DNA of 64,000 nt from Lacrimispora saccharolytica (lineage in GTDB: Bacteria; Bacillota; Clostridia; Lachnospirales; Lachnospiraceae), in the NCBI GenBank assembly GCA_016899975.1, contig JACJJN010000005.1, forward strand, positions 62,001 to 126,000, read 5' to 3'. The position numbers and the translations under genes are program-made. The notes under the pieces were generated by a model, which saw only the letters and a program-made list of their open reading frames with translations, ran no database searches and was not told the origin of the DNA. Below are positions 32,692-41,746 of the stretch, one piece after another. Positions within the stretch are counted from its first letter, which is position 1; each line of letters opens with the position of its first letter.

Positions 32692-33987
32692 TCACCCCGT
32701 CCCGCTGCCGCTCAGTACTTTATAGAGAAGATCCGCAAACGGCTCCATCGCGTTCTTCGCCTCCTCCACCGTATTCGTCTGTGCCCCAACCTCCAGCAGC
32801 AGCGACCGAGGCTTCAAATGCAGGTTATACCGGTATCCTTTCAGATAAATGCATCTGGTATATTCCGGATAATACTGCTTTGCCAGATACTCCAGCTGGA
32901 AAGAGAACGCCAGATTATCCTCAATATAAGGATTCGGCAGATAGGAAATCTCTCCATTCTGATTCGTCCTGCTGAGGCCGTTGAAAAACATCACCTGCGC
33001 GGTGGGTTTCCCATTTACCTCCGTGACCAGGTGCTTCGATTCGTCCACACCATCCCTGTGCAGGTCGATCACGATCTCAATCGTCGGATGCTCCTGCAGC
33101 GCCTGACTGATCACCGGCTCCGCGTAATTGTAGGCGGCGCTTCGGTCCAGCTGTCCGTCCACAATATCAAAAGTATCCGTAATGTGAAGCACCTGATACC
33201 CGTACCGTTCCTGCAGCAGCTGCACAAGATAATCCCCAACTCCGATCACCGTCGTGGACGTATCTCCTTCCACAGAGTCCGCAAATCCCTCCTGGGAATG
33301 AGTATGATAAATCAGGATTTGCGGCTGCTCCGGATTTTTCTCCAGCTTCATATCTTTTCCCAGAAGAGTATCCACATTGATCTGGGACTCCAGCGCTGTA
33401 GTCGTAGGATCGACCACAAAAAAATTGTTCAGAAGATAATTGAAATCCGTAAGCTGCTCCCTGGGAATCTCCACCTGCTTCTGGGTCGCCGTTCCTTCCG
33501 GAATCTGAGACGTTTCCTGCGCCTGGGCTGTCTCATTTTGAGTCTCAGCAGCTCCGTCACTCTGCGTCTCCTGTGCCTGCTGATTTTCCTCTGTTACCGC
33601 CTGCGCCTGATTTTCCGCCTCCAGCTTCTGTGCGATGAGTTTTTCATTTTCCTCCCGGATCGCCTCAGCAGTCTCCGCGTCCTCGATGATCTCCTCCTCG
33701 CCGCAGTCCGTCTCCTGAAAGGAGAGGATCGGGAATTGCTCTCCCACCGTCCTCAGCACCGCAGAAAAGAAATCCTCCGGCGTCTGCTCCTGCCCGTAAG
33801 ACAGCACGGGAAGAAAACTCTCTGCCGCAAGCGTACCCGCCTGCACATACGCCTGCCCGAGGATCCTCCCGCCCTGTCCGTCGCTCTCCCGTTCCCATAT
33901 GTCTCTGCATTTCCCTGCCAGATAAATTCCCACAACGATCACGCACAGAATCAGCGCCGCGCGCACCTTCTTTTCCAGATCATTCAT
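32692..33987 (-). CDS. spoIIP: Stage II sporulation protein P
   Basis: A 431-residue cell-wall hydrolase of the SpoIIDMP engulfment complex. It has an N-terminal anchor helix (AALILCVIVVGIYLAG), a low-complexity Glu/Gln/Thr linker (about 100-175), then an amidase domain with ILIYHTHSQEGF, VIDLHRDG and LLLEVGAQTNTVEEA. The His and Glu residues of these motifs bind zinc in this amidase family. The ATG at 33987 follows AAAGGTGATG. It lies after gpr, the usual gene order in spore-formers. Confidence 0.93.
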   Translation of the reverse strand: MNDLEKKVRAALILCVIVVGIYLAGKCRDIWERESDGQGGRILGQAYVQAGTLAAESFLPVLSYGQEQTPEDFFSAVLRTVGEQFPILSFQETDCGEEEIIEDAETAEAIREENEKLIAQKLEAENQAQAVTEENQQAQETQSDGAAETQNETAQAQETSQIPEGTATQKQVEIPREQLTDFNYLLNNFFVVDPTTTALESQINVDTLLGKDMKLEKNPEQPQILIYHTHSQEGFADSVEGDTSTTVIGVGDYLVQLLQERYGYQVLHITDTFDIVDGQLDRSAAYNYAEPVISQALQEHPTIEIVIDLHRDGVDESKHLVTEVNGKPTAQVMFFNGLSRTNQNGEISYLPNPYIEDNLAFSFQLEYLAKQYYPEYTRCIYLKGYRYNLHLKPRSLLLEVGAQTNTVEEAKNAMEPFADLLYKVLSGSGTG

Positions 33988-34052
33988 ACCATCACCTTTA
34001 ATCATGATATGTCCAACCTTTCCCGGAAAGACCTGGAAACAATGTTATACGG

Positions 34053-34955
34053 TCAGGAAAACGCCAGATTCAGTCCTTCTGAAATCGTAAAGCTCAGACG
34101 TTTCACCGTCTCATCGATATCCTTCGGTGTCACATACATGGTCATCATGGAAGGGCTGATCAGCTCCGAGAGAAACTCGTCCATCTCCGATTCTTCCAGA
34201 GATTCCAGCAGTTCCGCCACGGCATCATGGATAATCGTCGCGGCATCCACCACGGTCGGAACCCCGATGCCGATTACTGGAATCTTCATGGTCTCCCGAT
34301 TCATGCCGTTCCTGTAATTTCCCACTCCAGAACCGGGACTGATCCCTGTATCCGTCAGCTGGATCGTACAGTTCAGCCTTTTAATGCTTCGCGCCGCCAG
34401 AGCATCGATCACTACCAGCACATCCGGTTTCGTCTCCTCGATCACGCCCTGTACGATCTCCTGAGTCTCCATGCCTGTCTGAGCCATGACGCCGGGAACC
34501 AGCGCGCTGACACGGATCACATGATCCTCTCCCATCGCCGCCGCGCCGTATTCATTGACGATATGGCGGTTGATGCGAAGATTATCCACCACCATCGGTC
34601 CGAGGGCGTCCGCAGTAATCTCACGGTTTCCAAGCCCTACGACCAGCACGGAACAATCCTGATCTTTTGGCAGCATTTTTTTCAGACAGCGGGAGATCTC
34701 TTCCGAAATCTCCCGGTGATACCCGTCATCCGGAACAGCCAGATTCGGCGCCTCCATTGTGATATACGTTCCCATGGGCTTTTCCATCAGTCTCGCCCCC
34801 TGCTCCGTCTCAATCTTTACCAACGTGGTCCAAAGTTCACGTCCCCGGTTGTACCGCTTTTTAATCTCCACTCCCGGAATTTCCACTTGGTCTTTCTCAA
34901 ATTTTTCGCCGTTTTCCATCGCAAGGTCTGTGCGGACCTTAAACCTTCCAATCAT
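34053..34955 (-). CDS. gpr: Germination protease GPR
   Basis: A 300-residue protease that degrades small acid-soluble spore proteins at germination. The N-terminal FKVRTDLAMEN is the zymogen segment cut during autoprocessing. Core motifs are VVGLGNREITADALGPMVVDNL, RVSALVPGVMAQTGMET, VVIDALAARS and TDTGISPGSGVGN, with the aspartates of the unusual GPR active site. It starts after AAAGGAGATTGCC and is followed by spoIIP. A sigma-G-like element (TGCTTA, 18 nt, CAATACT) may lie upstream near 34985-35015, but the match is weak. Confidence 0.95.
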   Translation of the reverse strand: MIGRFKVRTDLAMENGEKFEKDQVEIPGVEIKKRYNRGRELWTTLVKIETEQGARLMEKPMGTYITMEAPNLAVPDDGYHREISEEISRCLKKMLPKDQDCSVLVVGLGNREITADALGPMVVDNLRINRHIVNEYGAAAMGEDHVIRVSALVPGVMAQTGMETQEIVQGVIEETKPDVLVVIDALAARSIKRLNCTIQLTDTGISPGSGVGNYRNGMNRETMKIPVIGIGVPTVVDAATIIHDAVAELLESLEESEMDEFLSELISPSMMTMYVTPKDIDETVKRLSFTISEGLNLAFS

Positions 34956-35096
34956 GGCAATCTCCTTTCGCTCCCTTTGTTGACAGTATTGGATCGCTGC
35001 CCTCGGGAATAAGCATCCCCATATAACGATTTTTTACTCATGCCGCGCGAAATTAATTACCGCTTGTCTTCCTCCGCAAAATAGCTTAGAATAAAT

Positions 35097-35145
35097 AACA
35101 GTTCAGTCAGGTCTGCGCATTTACTGCACAGACCGTATGAAAACG
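35097..35145. repeat. Dispersed repeat family 3, copy 2
   Basis: AACAGTTCAGTCAGGTCTG then CGCATTTACTGCACAGACCG, about 85% like the copy at 25009-25060 and keeping the same hairpin. It runs into ACCCGTGGGCATCTGCACCG (35153-35172), which resembles part of repeat family 1. Confidence 0.6.
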
Positions 35146-35188
35146 CAGCACCCGTGGGCATCTGCACCGCGGCAGAAATGGAGGATAC

Positions 35189-36166
35189 ATGAAAAGTATC
35201 ATCGAAGACATCAAAAATCAGGAATACAAAAAGGTGTATCTGCTTTATGGCAGCGAAGCCTATCTGAAACAGCAGTACAAACACCGGCTGCTCAGCGCTC
35301 TCGTTTCTCCCGACGACACCATGAACGTTTCCCGCTTTGAGGGGAAAGGCATCGATGTACGGGAAGTCATCGATCTTGCGGAAACGATGCCCTTTTTTGC
35401 TGACCGGCGGGTCATCCTGATGGAAAACACCGGTTTTTTTAAGAACAAGACGGAGGAACTTGCCGATTATATGGCAGAGCTTCCCGACTACATCTGCTTT
35501 CTTTTTGTGGAGGATGAAGTGGACAAGCGAAACCGCATGTACAAAGCCATCCAGAAATATGGCCGCGCGGTGGAATTCGCCACACAGGATGACAAAACGC
35601 TGATGGCCTGGGTGCTCAGTATCCTGAAAAAGGAAAACAAAAAGATTACCCGGCCGGATATGGAGCTTTTCCTGGAAAAAACCGGAACGGATATGGGAAA
35701 TATTGAAAAGGAACTGGAAAAACTTCTTTCCTATACGATGGGGCGTGACGTGATCACTTCCGCCGATATCGAGGCGGTATGCACCACACAGATTTCCAAC
35801 CGGATCTTCGATATGATCCGGGCAGTCACGGAAAAACGGCAGCGCCAGGCGCTTGACCTGTACTACGACCTTCTGGCACTGAAAGAACCTCCCATGAGGA
35901 TTCTTTTTCTCCTGGCAAGACAGTTTAATCTGCTCCTTCAGGTCAAAGAACTGGCGGCGGAAGGCTGCGACCAGGCTACGATTGCCAAACGCACCGGCCT
36001 GCAGAATTTTGTTGTAAGAAATTATCTGCCGATGGCAAGGAAATATGAACGGGAAGCGCTGAAAAAAGCCGTCGAAGACTGTGTGGATACCGAAGAAGCG
36101 GTGAAAACCGGACGGCTCACCGACGTGATGAGCGTGGAACTTCTGATCATCAAGTACAGTTCCTGA
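35189..36166 (+). CDS. holA: DNA polymerase III subunit delta
   Basis: A 325-residue clamp-loader subunit. The N-terminal YKKVYLLYGSEAYLKQQYKHRLL and the following AAA+-like domain lack a functional Walker A, as in delta. The middle LEKTGTDMGNIEKELEKLLSY and the C-terminal collar domain (LLARQFNLLLQVKELAAEG...AVKTGRLTDVMSVELLIIKYS) are characteristic. It opens the beta clamp with delta' and tau/gamma. The start follows GGAGGATAC. Its position beside rpsT and comEC is conserved in Firmicutes. Confidence 0.93.
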   Translation: MKSIIEDIKNQEYKKVYLLYGSEAYLKQQYKHRLLSALVSPDDTMNVSRFEGKGIDVREVIDLAETMPFFADRRVILMENTGFFKNKTEELADYMAELPDYICFLFVEDEVDKRNRMYKAIQKYGRAVEFATQDDKTLMAWVLSILKKENKKITRPDMELFLEKTGTDMGNIEKELEKLLSYTMGRDVITSADIEAVCTTQISNRIFDMIRAVTEKRQRQALDLYYDLLALKEPPMRILFLLARQFNLLLQVKELAAEGCDQATIAKRTGLQNFVVRNYLPMARKYEREALKKAVEDCVDTEEAVKTGRLTDVMSVELLIIKYSS

Positions 36167-36178
36167 TAAAATCCTGAT

Positions 36179-36219
36179 AAAAAACTCCCGGCCACATGAC
36201 GGTATGGCCGGGAGTTTTT
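36179..36219. terminator. Bidirectional terminator between holA and rpsT
   Basis: Perfect stem AAAAACTCCCGGCCA / TGGCCGGGAGTTTTT. It serves both converging genes. Confidence 0.92.
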
Positions 36220-36232
36220 ATGTTCTATTTAT

Positions 36233-36496
36233 TTATGCGATTGAGTTTACAGCTTTGCTCAGGCGGGAAACTTTTCTTGCAGCGTTGTTCTTGTGATAAA
36301 CGCCTTTAGAAGCAGCCTTGCTGATCGTAGAGATCGCATCTGTTAATGCGGCATTTGCTGCTGCCTTATCATTCGCAGCAACTGCAGCATCTACTTTCTT
36401 GATAGAAGTCTTTACTGCAGAACGGATTGCTTTGTTGCGTGCAGCCTTTGTCTGATTGACAAGGATTCTTTTCTTTGCGGATTTAATGTTAGCCAA
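36233..36496 (-). CDS. rpsT: 30S ribosomal protein S20, UUG start
   Basis: An 87-residue protein reading MANIKSAKKRILVNQTKAARNKAIRS, the conserved S20 N-terminus, and ending SRLSKAVNSIA. S20 binds 16S rRNA early in 30S assembly. The start is a TTG: GGAGG lies 8 nt upstream of it and no ATG or GTG fits. Escherichia coli rpsT also starts with UUG, which is tied to its autogenous control, so the weak start is likely functional here too. It is a single-gene unit facing holA. Confidence 0.95.
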   Translation of the reverse strand: MANIKSAKKRILVNQTKAARNKAIRSAVKTSIKKVDAAVAANDKAAANAALTDAISTISKAASKGVYHKNNAARKVSRLSKAVNSIA

Positions 36497-36804
36497 ACTG
36501 TACACCTCCAAACTGAATTTTCATTTGATATTTTTTAAGATTTGAGTTCTGTGTTTCGGGAACAGACACGGGCGTTCCTTCGAAACATGCTTTATTATTT
36601 TATGCTATTTGCGGATATTTGTCAAGAGCGAATCGCGGTTTTCCTGAATTTTTCGGAGCGGTTTGTTGAGCAAAGCGGACGAAAAACACCCTGCGCGGAC
36701 GGCATGCGTGTACGGCGGGCGGCTGCTGGAAGACGGAAAATCTTATGCCTGTCCCATCTCCAAAAACAGAAAACCTCATTCATACTGCTTTCCATTGGCA
36801 GTGT
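36497..36804. other. Intergenic region between rpsT and comEC
   Basis: Contains the upstream region of rpsT and a copy of repeat family 1 at 36660-36750. No coding region is supported. Confidence 0.5.
36660..36750 (+). repeat. Dispersed intergenic repeat family 1, solo copy
   Basis: GCGGACGAAAAACACCCTGC, then GTGTACGGCGGGCGGCTGC and GACGGAAAATCTTA. It aligns along its length with each arm of the giant palindrome at 43426-43913 and, inverted, with 474-548. Confidence 0.6.
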
Positions 36805-39321
36805 TCATCCGCACAATATCGTATCTCGGTATCCTCTGATTTTGTACCGCTTTCCATCTGTAATGCAGGTAATCGCTCCATTATCCGGGGTCGTGTAGAC
36901 ATCCGTTCCGACGGTCCACAGGCGTTCCAGGAGTTCCCGGTGGGGATGTCCGTATCTGCTGGACGCAGAACAGGAAATGATGCTCACTTCTGGGGATACC
37001 GCTGACAGAAACTCTTCCGACGTTGAGTTTTTCGAACCGTGGTGCGCTACTTTCAAGTATTCCCAGTTGGTTCCTGTCTCCCCGTTCACGGATTGCCCTG
37101 GATTTCCCGATGTGATCTGGTCGTTTGATCCGTCCTGGTCCTGACAGCTTTCCCGGCTGTCATTCCGGCTGTATGTTTGAAGCTCTTCCAGAAGTTTTTC
37201 CTCTCCGTCCGCCTCCACATCCCCGGTCAGAAGGGCATCGAAATCTCCGTAGTTCAAAGCCAATACAATGCTGCCTGCATTTGGCTCTTCCTGATAATCT
37301 TCCCCGTCCGGATGGAGCACTTTCATGGTCAGGTCTCCGGCAGAAACCGTGTCGCCCTTTTGTATATATCGGACGGCTGCTCCTGCCTCATCTGCCAGGC
37401 GTTCCAGACCTTTTCCGGTTTCGCTTTTCTTCATCCACACGGGCAGGAATAGCTGCCGGATTCTTAGGGCGGTCATGTGCCCGGCGGAAAGTTCCAGAAG
37501 TTCCTGTATCCCATTCACATGGTCATCATCCGAATGAGTCACAAAAACACCGTCCAGGGTTCCAATCCCCTGACTTTTCAGATACGGCAGAATCCTGTAA
37601 TTTCCTACATTCTTTTCATCCGTGCTCCCGCCGTCGATCAGCCACGTTGTCCGGTTTCCTTCGCAGACCACCAGAGAATCTCCCTGCCCCACATCCAGAG
37701 CCGTAATAGAAAGCGGATGATTCCACCGAAACAGCAGACAGGCCACAGCGATGGCAAGAAACCCTCCCTGAAAAATCCTGCCTTTCCACGAAAACCATAA
37801 GACAGCAAGAGGTTTTTCCACATTTTCCTCCCTTGAAACCCAGGAAATCCCCAAAAGCAGCGCTGTCAGAAGGAGATAATACACAACCACCTGGACAAAA
37901 GATGGCTGTCCGCAGATCCAGACCGCTCCCGGGATTCTCTGCATCCCTTTCATCACCGCCTCATACAGATGCAGCAGCAAAGATGCAGGAAGCAGCAGAA
38001 GTTTCCCCAAAGCTATGGAAAACATCCCTGCACAGCATCCGAGAATGCCGAAACCCATGACCCAGACCATCGTCGGAAGAATCAGCAGATTGGGCAGGAT
38101 GGACAAAAGCGGGATTTCATAGAAAAAGTAAGCGGTCAGCGGAAGGGTAGTCAGCGTGATCACCGTGCATGCCAAAGCGTTCTCCTTCAGTCCTGTCCAG
38201 AATTGGAGCACTGCTTCTTTCTTTTGCCGAATCCTCCCCTCCTTCTCCCCGTCTGTTTTTTCATCCGTATGGAATCCTTTCTCTTTTCCTGAAGATTTTC
38301 TGGATATGCCTGTATCCCCCGCCGCTGCACGGAAAACGCCCGTCCTTTCCACAGCCTCTCCTGTTCTTCTGCCTTTTTTCCACAAAGGCCACACCAGCGC
38401 TGTGCCGAGAACCGCAGCATAGGACAGGATAAACCCGCTGTAAGGAAGATTTTCCGGCTGCCCGATCAACGTGATGACCGCCGCCAGCGCCAGAGCGCTG
38501 AGGGAATCGTAGATCCGCCCGATCAGGCCGCCGATCACCATAATCGTAAACATCAGAAACGCTCTCCTGGTGGCTACCCCATTTCCGGTGAAAATGGTAT
38601 AGAGCGCCATCATCGCCACTGCAAGAACGGAACTTACGGCTTTGTGGCACCCGATTTTCTGAAGCAGACGGTACAGTCCCATCCCGAGCATGGATAAATG
38701 CAGTCCAGAAATGCTGAGCACATGCAGCACCCCGCCCATCTGATAGACTGCTTTCGTCTCAGGCTCCAGAAGCGATTTGTCTCCGAGCAGCATCGCGGAA
38801 AGAATTCCCGCCTGGGATTCCGGCAGCATCACAGCCAGACGCTGTGCCATCCGATTCTGCCACTGTTTCAACCAGTCGCGGATTCCGGGCTCTGCCGGCT
38901 GTACTGTCCGAATCTCCTCTGCCCACATAGTATAAAAAATGCCTTTTGCCGCATACCAGGATGCCGCATCAAACTGTCCCGGATTCACGGGATGCTCCGT
39001 CTCCTCCAGAACTCCTTCTGTATTTATCACGCTTCCCGTAGGAAATATCTCTTCCTGCTGCGTGATCAGATATAACTTTTTTACTGGAATTTCGTTCTCC
39101 TGATTTTTGAGAACACAAGATGTGATAAGATAACTTTTCGAATTGTCTTTGATTTCATAGTCCTGAACCTGTCCCCGGACCTGTACGGTTTCTTCTGACT
39201 GAACCAGAGTCTCCAGCCGCCCTTTCTCGGGCTCCCCGAAGACAGGAAGCCCGACCAGGCGCATCAGCCAGATCCCCAGTGCAAGTCCAAGACACACCAG
39301 GCACATCGGCCGTTTTTTCAT
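36805..39321 (-). CDS. comEC: Competence channel ComEC/Rec2
   Basis: An 838-residue membrane protein. It has an N-terminal DUF4131-like part, the competence domain with HVLSISGLHLSMLGMGLYRLL and GVATRRAFLMFTIMVIGGLIGR in a multi-helix region (about 190-520), and a C-terminal metallo-beta-lactamase-like domain (about 560-838) with DVGQGDS, THSDDDHVNGIQELLE and VAHHGSKNSTS. ComEC carries single-stranded DNA across the membrane; the C-terminal domain may degrade the other strand. It is the last gene of the comEA operon and overlaps the GerMN gene by 4 nt. A low-complexity insertion (about 720-750) is present. Confidence 0.95.
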   Translation of the reverse strand: MKKRPMCLVCLGLALGIWLMRLVGLPVFGEPEKGRLETLVQSEETVQVRGQVQDYEIKDNSKSYLITSCVLKNQENEIPVKKLYLITQQEEIFPTGSVINTEGVLEETEHPVNPGQFDAASWYAAKGIFYTMWAEEIRTVQPAEPGIRDWLKQWQNRMAQRLAVMLPESQAGILSAMLLGDKSLLEPETKAVYQMGGVLHVLSISGLHLSMLGMGLYRLLQKIGCHKAVSSVLAVAMMALYTIFTGNGVATRRAFLMFTIMVIGGLIGRIYDSLSALALAAVITLIGQPENLPYSGFILSYAAVLGTALVWPLWKKGRRTGEAVERTGVFRAAAGDTGISRKSSGKEKGFHTDEKTDGEKEGRIRQKKEAVLQFWTGLKENALACTVITLTTLPLTAYFFYEIPLLSILPNLLILPTMVWVMGFGILGCCAGMFSIALGKLLLLPASLLLHLYEAVMKGMQRIPGAVWICGQPSFVQVVVYYLLLTALLLGISWVSREENVEKPLAVLWFSWKGRIFQGGFLAIAVACLLFRWNHPLSITALDVGQGDSLVVCEGNRTTWLIDGGSTDEKNVGNYRILPYLKSQGIGTLDGVFVTHSDDDHVNGIQELLELSAGHMTALRIRQLFLPVWMKKSETGKGLERLADEAGAAVRYIQKGDTVSAGDLTMKVLHPDGEDYQEEPNAGSIVLALNYGDFDALLTGDVEADGEEKLLEELQTYSRNDSRESCQDQDGSNDQITSGNPGQSVNGETGTNWEYLKVAHHGSKNSTSEEFLSAVSPEVSIISCSASSRYGHPHRELLERLWTVGTDVYTTPDNGAITCITDGKRYKIRGYRDTILCG

Positions 39322-40235
39322 TCACTGTTTTCCTCCAGATAAGACAGGTCTCTTTCATAAAATTGATTCAGTTTCATACTTTCCCGGAAGGTTACATCAC
39401 TCTCACCGTCGATGGAAAACTGTACCCTCTGCACCGGACAGTTGGTTGTGATGGAATTCACCAATGCATAAATCGGGATTTCCTGGACGACACTCATTGT
39501 ACCGTTCATAAAGGTATTGTCAAAATTCACATAGGCAATATTTTCCGAAGTGGTAACACTCAGAATATTCGTGTCGGAAGGCAGCACCGCATAATGCCCT
39601 TCCTCCGCCGGACCTTTGACCAGCTGCTCCACGACCACACGCTCCAGCGGAACGCTGGTGCTGTAATAGACCGATCTGGTCTCCGGTACCAGTTTGTCTC
39701 CGGTCTCATTGGCAAAATACAGGGTCAGAGTAGTATACTGGTAATTATTGATCTCACTGCCCGCATTCTCCACAAAGCTTTCCCTGGTCATTGCGCCAAT
39801 GACATTTCCCGCGGAATCCTTCAGCTCCCCGTTCTCCGTCACGATCTGCACCCGGTCAACGCCGGAAATCTGCGTAAACGCGCGCACCAGCCCAACACGG
39901 ACGAGTACCTCTCTCGGACGTTCCATCTGCTCATAACCGCCGCCGATCGTAAGGATCAGCGTGCTGTCTTCCAGAGAATAACTGTCAATTTTCACATCCT
40001 TCGGCATCAAACGCTGATAATCTTCCCCTTCGGGTGTTTCATTGAGTCTGTCCACGAATTCCTGGATCATTTCATCCCCCGATGACGCCTCAGGCTCGTA
40101 GGCATTCTCCACAACCTTGTTTGCCTCCAGGGAAAGATAGTACATAAAATATTCCGACGGAGCCTCTGTCTCCCCGTTTCCGCTGCATCCGGCCAGGAGG
40201 ATGAGCGCCGCCAGAACTGCAAGAAGTCGTCTCAT
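39318..40235 (-). CDS. GerMN-domain lipoprotein
   Basis: A 305-residue lipoprotein with lipobox LLAGC (Cys-17) and two GerMN-type domains (about 30-165 and 165-290), each with a pattern such as YYLSLEANKVV...LTIGGGYEQM and LTLYFANETGDKLVPETRSVYYS...VVEQLVKGPAEEGHYAVLPSDTNILSV. GerM-like proteins bind peptidoglycan or polymer ligands at the cell surface, including in sporulation and germination. It sits between the sensor kinase and comEC; a role as a surface partner of that kinase is possible but unproved. Confidence 0.85.
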   Translation of the reverse strand: MRRLLAVLAALILLAGCSGNGETEAPSEYFMYYLSLEANKVVENAYEPEASSGDEMIQEFVDRLNETPEGEDYQRLMPKDVKIDSYSLEDSTLILTIGGGYEQMERPREVLVRVGLVRAFTQISGVDRVQIVTENGELKDSAGNVIGAMTRESFVENAGSEINNYQYTTLTLYFANETGDKLVPETRSVYYSTSVPLERVVVEQLVKGPAEEGHYAVLPSDTNILSVTTSENIAYVNFDNTFMNGTMSVVQEIPIYALVNSITTNCPVQRVQFSIDGESDVTFRESMKLNQFYERDLSYLEENSE

Positions 40236-40246
40236 GTTCCCACCTC

Positions 40247-41746
40247 CTAAGCCAGATAAGTCAATGGAATACGAACGGAGAACGTCGTCCCCTCGTTTTC
40301 CTTACTGTAAACCTTGATTGCGCCCCGGTGCATGACGATCGCGCTCCTTGCGATCGCCAGACCCAGGCCGGTTCCTCCGATCTCCCTGGAATGAGATTTG
40401 TCAACACGGTAAAATCTCTCAAAAATATGGTCCAGAGATTCCTTTGGAATGCCAATTCCGGAATCTGCCACAGTCACATAAAAATATTTATGGTCAGCAT
40501 TCAAAGAGACTTTGACCCAGCCTCCCTCCACGTTATACTTAATGCCGTTTTCCACCAGATTGGAAATCGCAAGCGTCAGCTTTGTCTCATCCACTTCCGC
40601 ATTCACAGGGCGAAAGCTGTCGAGGATCAATTCCACCTTTTTTGCCGCTGCAATCGGGCGGAGACGTTTCAGGATCAGCTCCAGCAAATCATTGATATTC
40701 ATGGTCGTGATATTCAGATCCGCCGCTTTCTTATCCATCTTTACCAGAGACAGAAGATCCGTGATGATCTGATTTTCCCTGTCGATTTCCTCCGTAATGT
40801 CCTGCATGAACTCTTTATAAAGCTCTACCGGGACATCCTCCTGGGCATTCAGCGAATCGGCCAACACTTTCATGGAAGCCAGCGGCGTCTTCAGTTCATG
40901 AGAGACATTGGATACAAATTCCTGCCGTGACTCATCCAGTGTCCGTACACGTGCCAGCATCTTGTTGAACGCATTGGTGATCAGCTCCGTCTCAAGATAA
41001 TCCGGAACAGAAATATCCTCATCCAGATAGCCGTCTGTGAGATTTTCAATGGAACGAGTAACCTTCTGGAACGGACGAACCAGAATTCCGGACAGAAAAT
41101 AGCCAAGCACGAGGACCAGGACCATAACGATCATCAGTATCATTGTCCCCTTCTGCTCCAGAATATTCATATTGGCCTGGATTTCATCCGTGGACACACT
41201 CATCAGCATGACGCCAAGCGTTTCCTTTGTCTCTTTGTCCTGGATGCGGATCGTCATCTCAATATAGCTGCTCTTGGAATCATAGCGGCTGGTGTCCTTT
41301 CCATTGTAACTGTCAATGACTTCCTGAGAAACCATCGTTTTGCCGCGATCCAGATCGTACGTATCCTTAACGATCCGGAAATTTTCATCAATGATCAGGA
41401 TCCTGCCGCCGTAAATATTATTCAGGATATTCAGTTCACTGTTGATTGCCTCCGAGCTCTGATCCTCCAGATAATTCTGCTGCACCATCTGGTCACAGAT
41501 AATGTCGCACTGATTTTTAACCGTGATACTGCGGACCGCAACTGCCCGTTCCTCATAGCTCTCAACAATCCCCTTTTCCACAATGATCATCGGAACAATC
41601 CCGATGATCACCAGGATCACGGTAATGCGGAACCGGAGGCTCCGCAGAAATTTCCACTTTATCTTTTTTCTGAAATTAAGCCTGGAAATAATAACCCACT
41701 CCCCACTTCGTATGTACGTATTTCGGTTCGCTCGGATTCGGTTCAA
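40247..41746 (-). CDS. Sensor histidine kinase, HAMP type
   Basis: A 499-residue kinase in its longest form. It has a first membrane helix (FRITVILVIIGIVPMIIVE), a roughly 140-residue extracellular sensor, a second helix (MILMIVMVLVLVLGYFLSGILV), a HAMP domain, FVSNVSHELKTPLASMK with the phosphoacceptor His, and an ATPase domain with NLVENGIKYN, DSGIGIPKE and GGTGLGLAIA. WalK-like overall. The ATG at 41746 would overlap the response regulator gene by 71 bp; the real start is probably nearer 41680-41700 at a rare codon, since no ATG, GTG or TTG fits there. Confidence 0.9.
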   Translation of the reverse strand: MNRIRANRNTYIRSGEWVIISRLNFRKKIKWKFLRSLRFRITVILVIIGIVPMIIVEKGIVESYEERAVAVRSITVKNQCDIICDQMVQQNYLEDQSSEAINSELNILNNIYGGRILIIDENFRIVKDTYDLDRGKTMVSQEVIDSYNGKDTSRYDSKSSYIEMTIRIQDKETKETLGVMLMSVSTDEIQANMNILEQKGTMILMIVMVLVLVLGYFLSGILVRPFQKVTRSIENLTDGYLDEDISVPDYLETELITNAFNKMLARVRTLDESRQEFVSNVSHELKTPLASMKVLADSLNAQEDVPVELYKEFMQDITEEIDRENQIITDLLSLVKMDKKAADLNITTMNINDLLELILKRLRPIAAAKKVELILDSFRPVNAEVDETKLTLAISNLVENGIKYNVEGGWVKVSLNADHKYFYVTVADSGIGIPKESLDHIFERFYRVDKSHSREIGGTGLGLAIARSAIVMHRGAIKVYSKENEGTTFSVRIPLTYLA

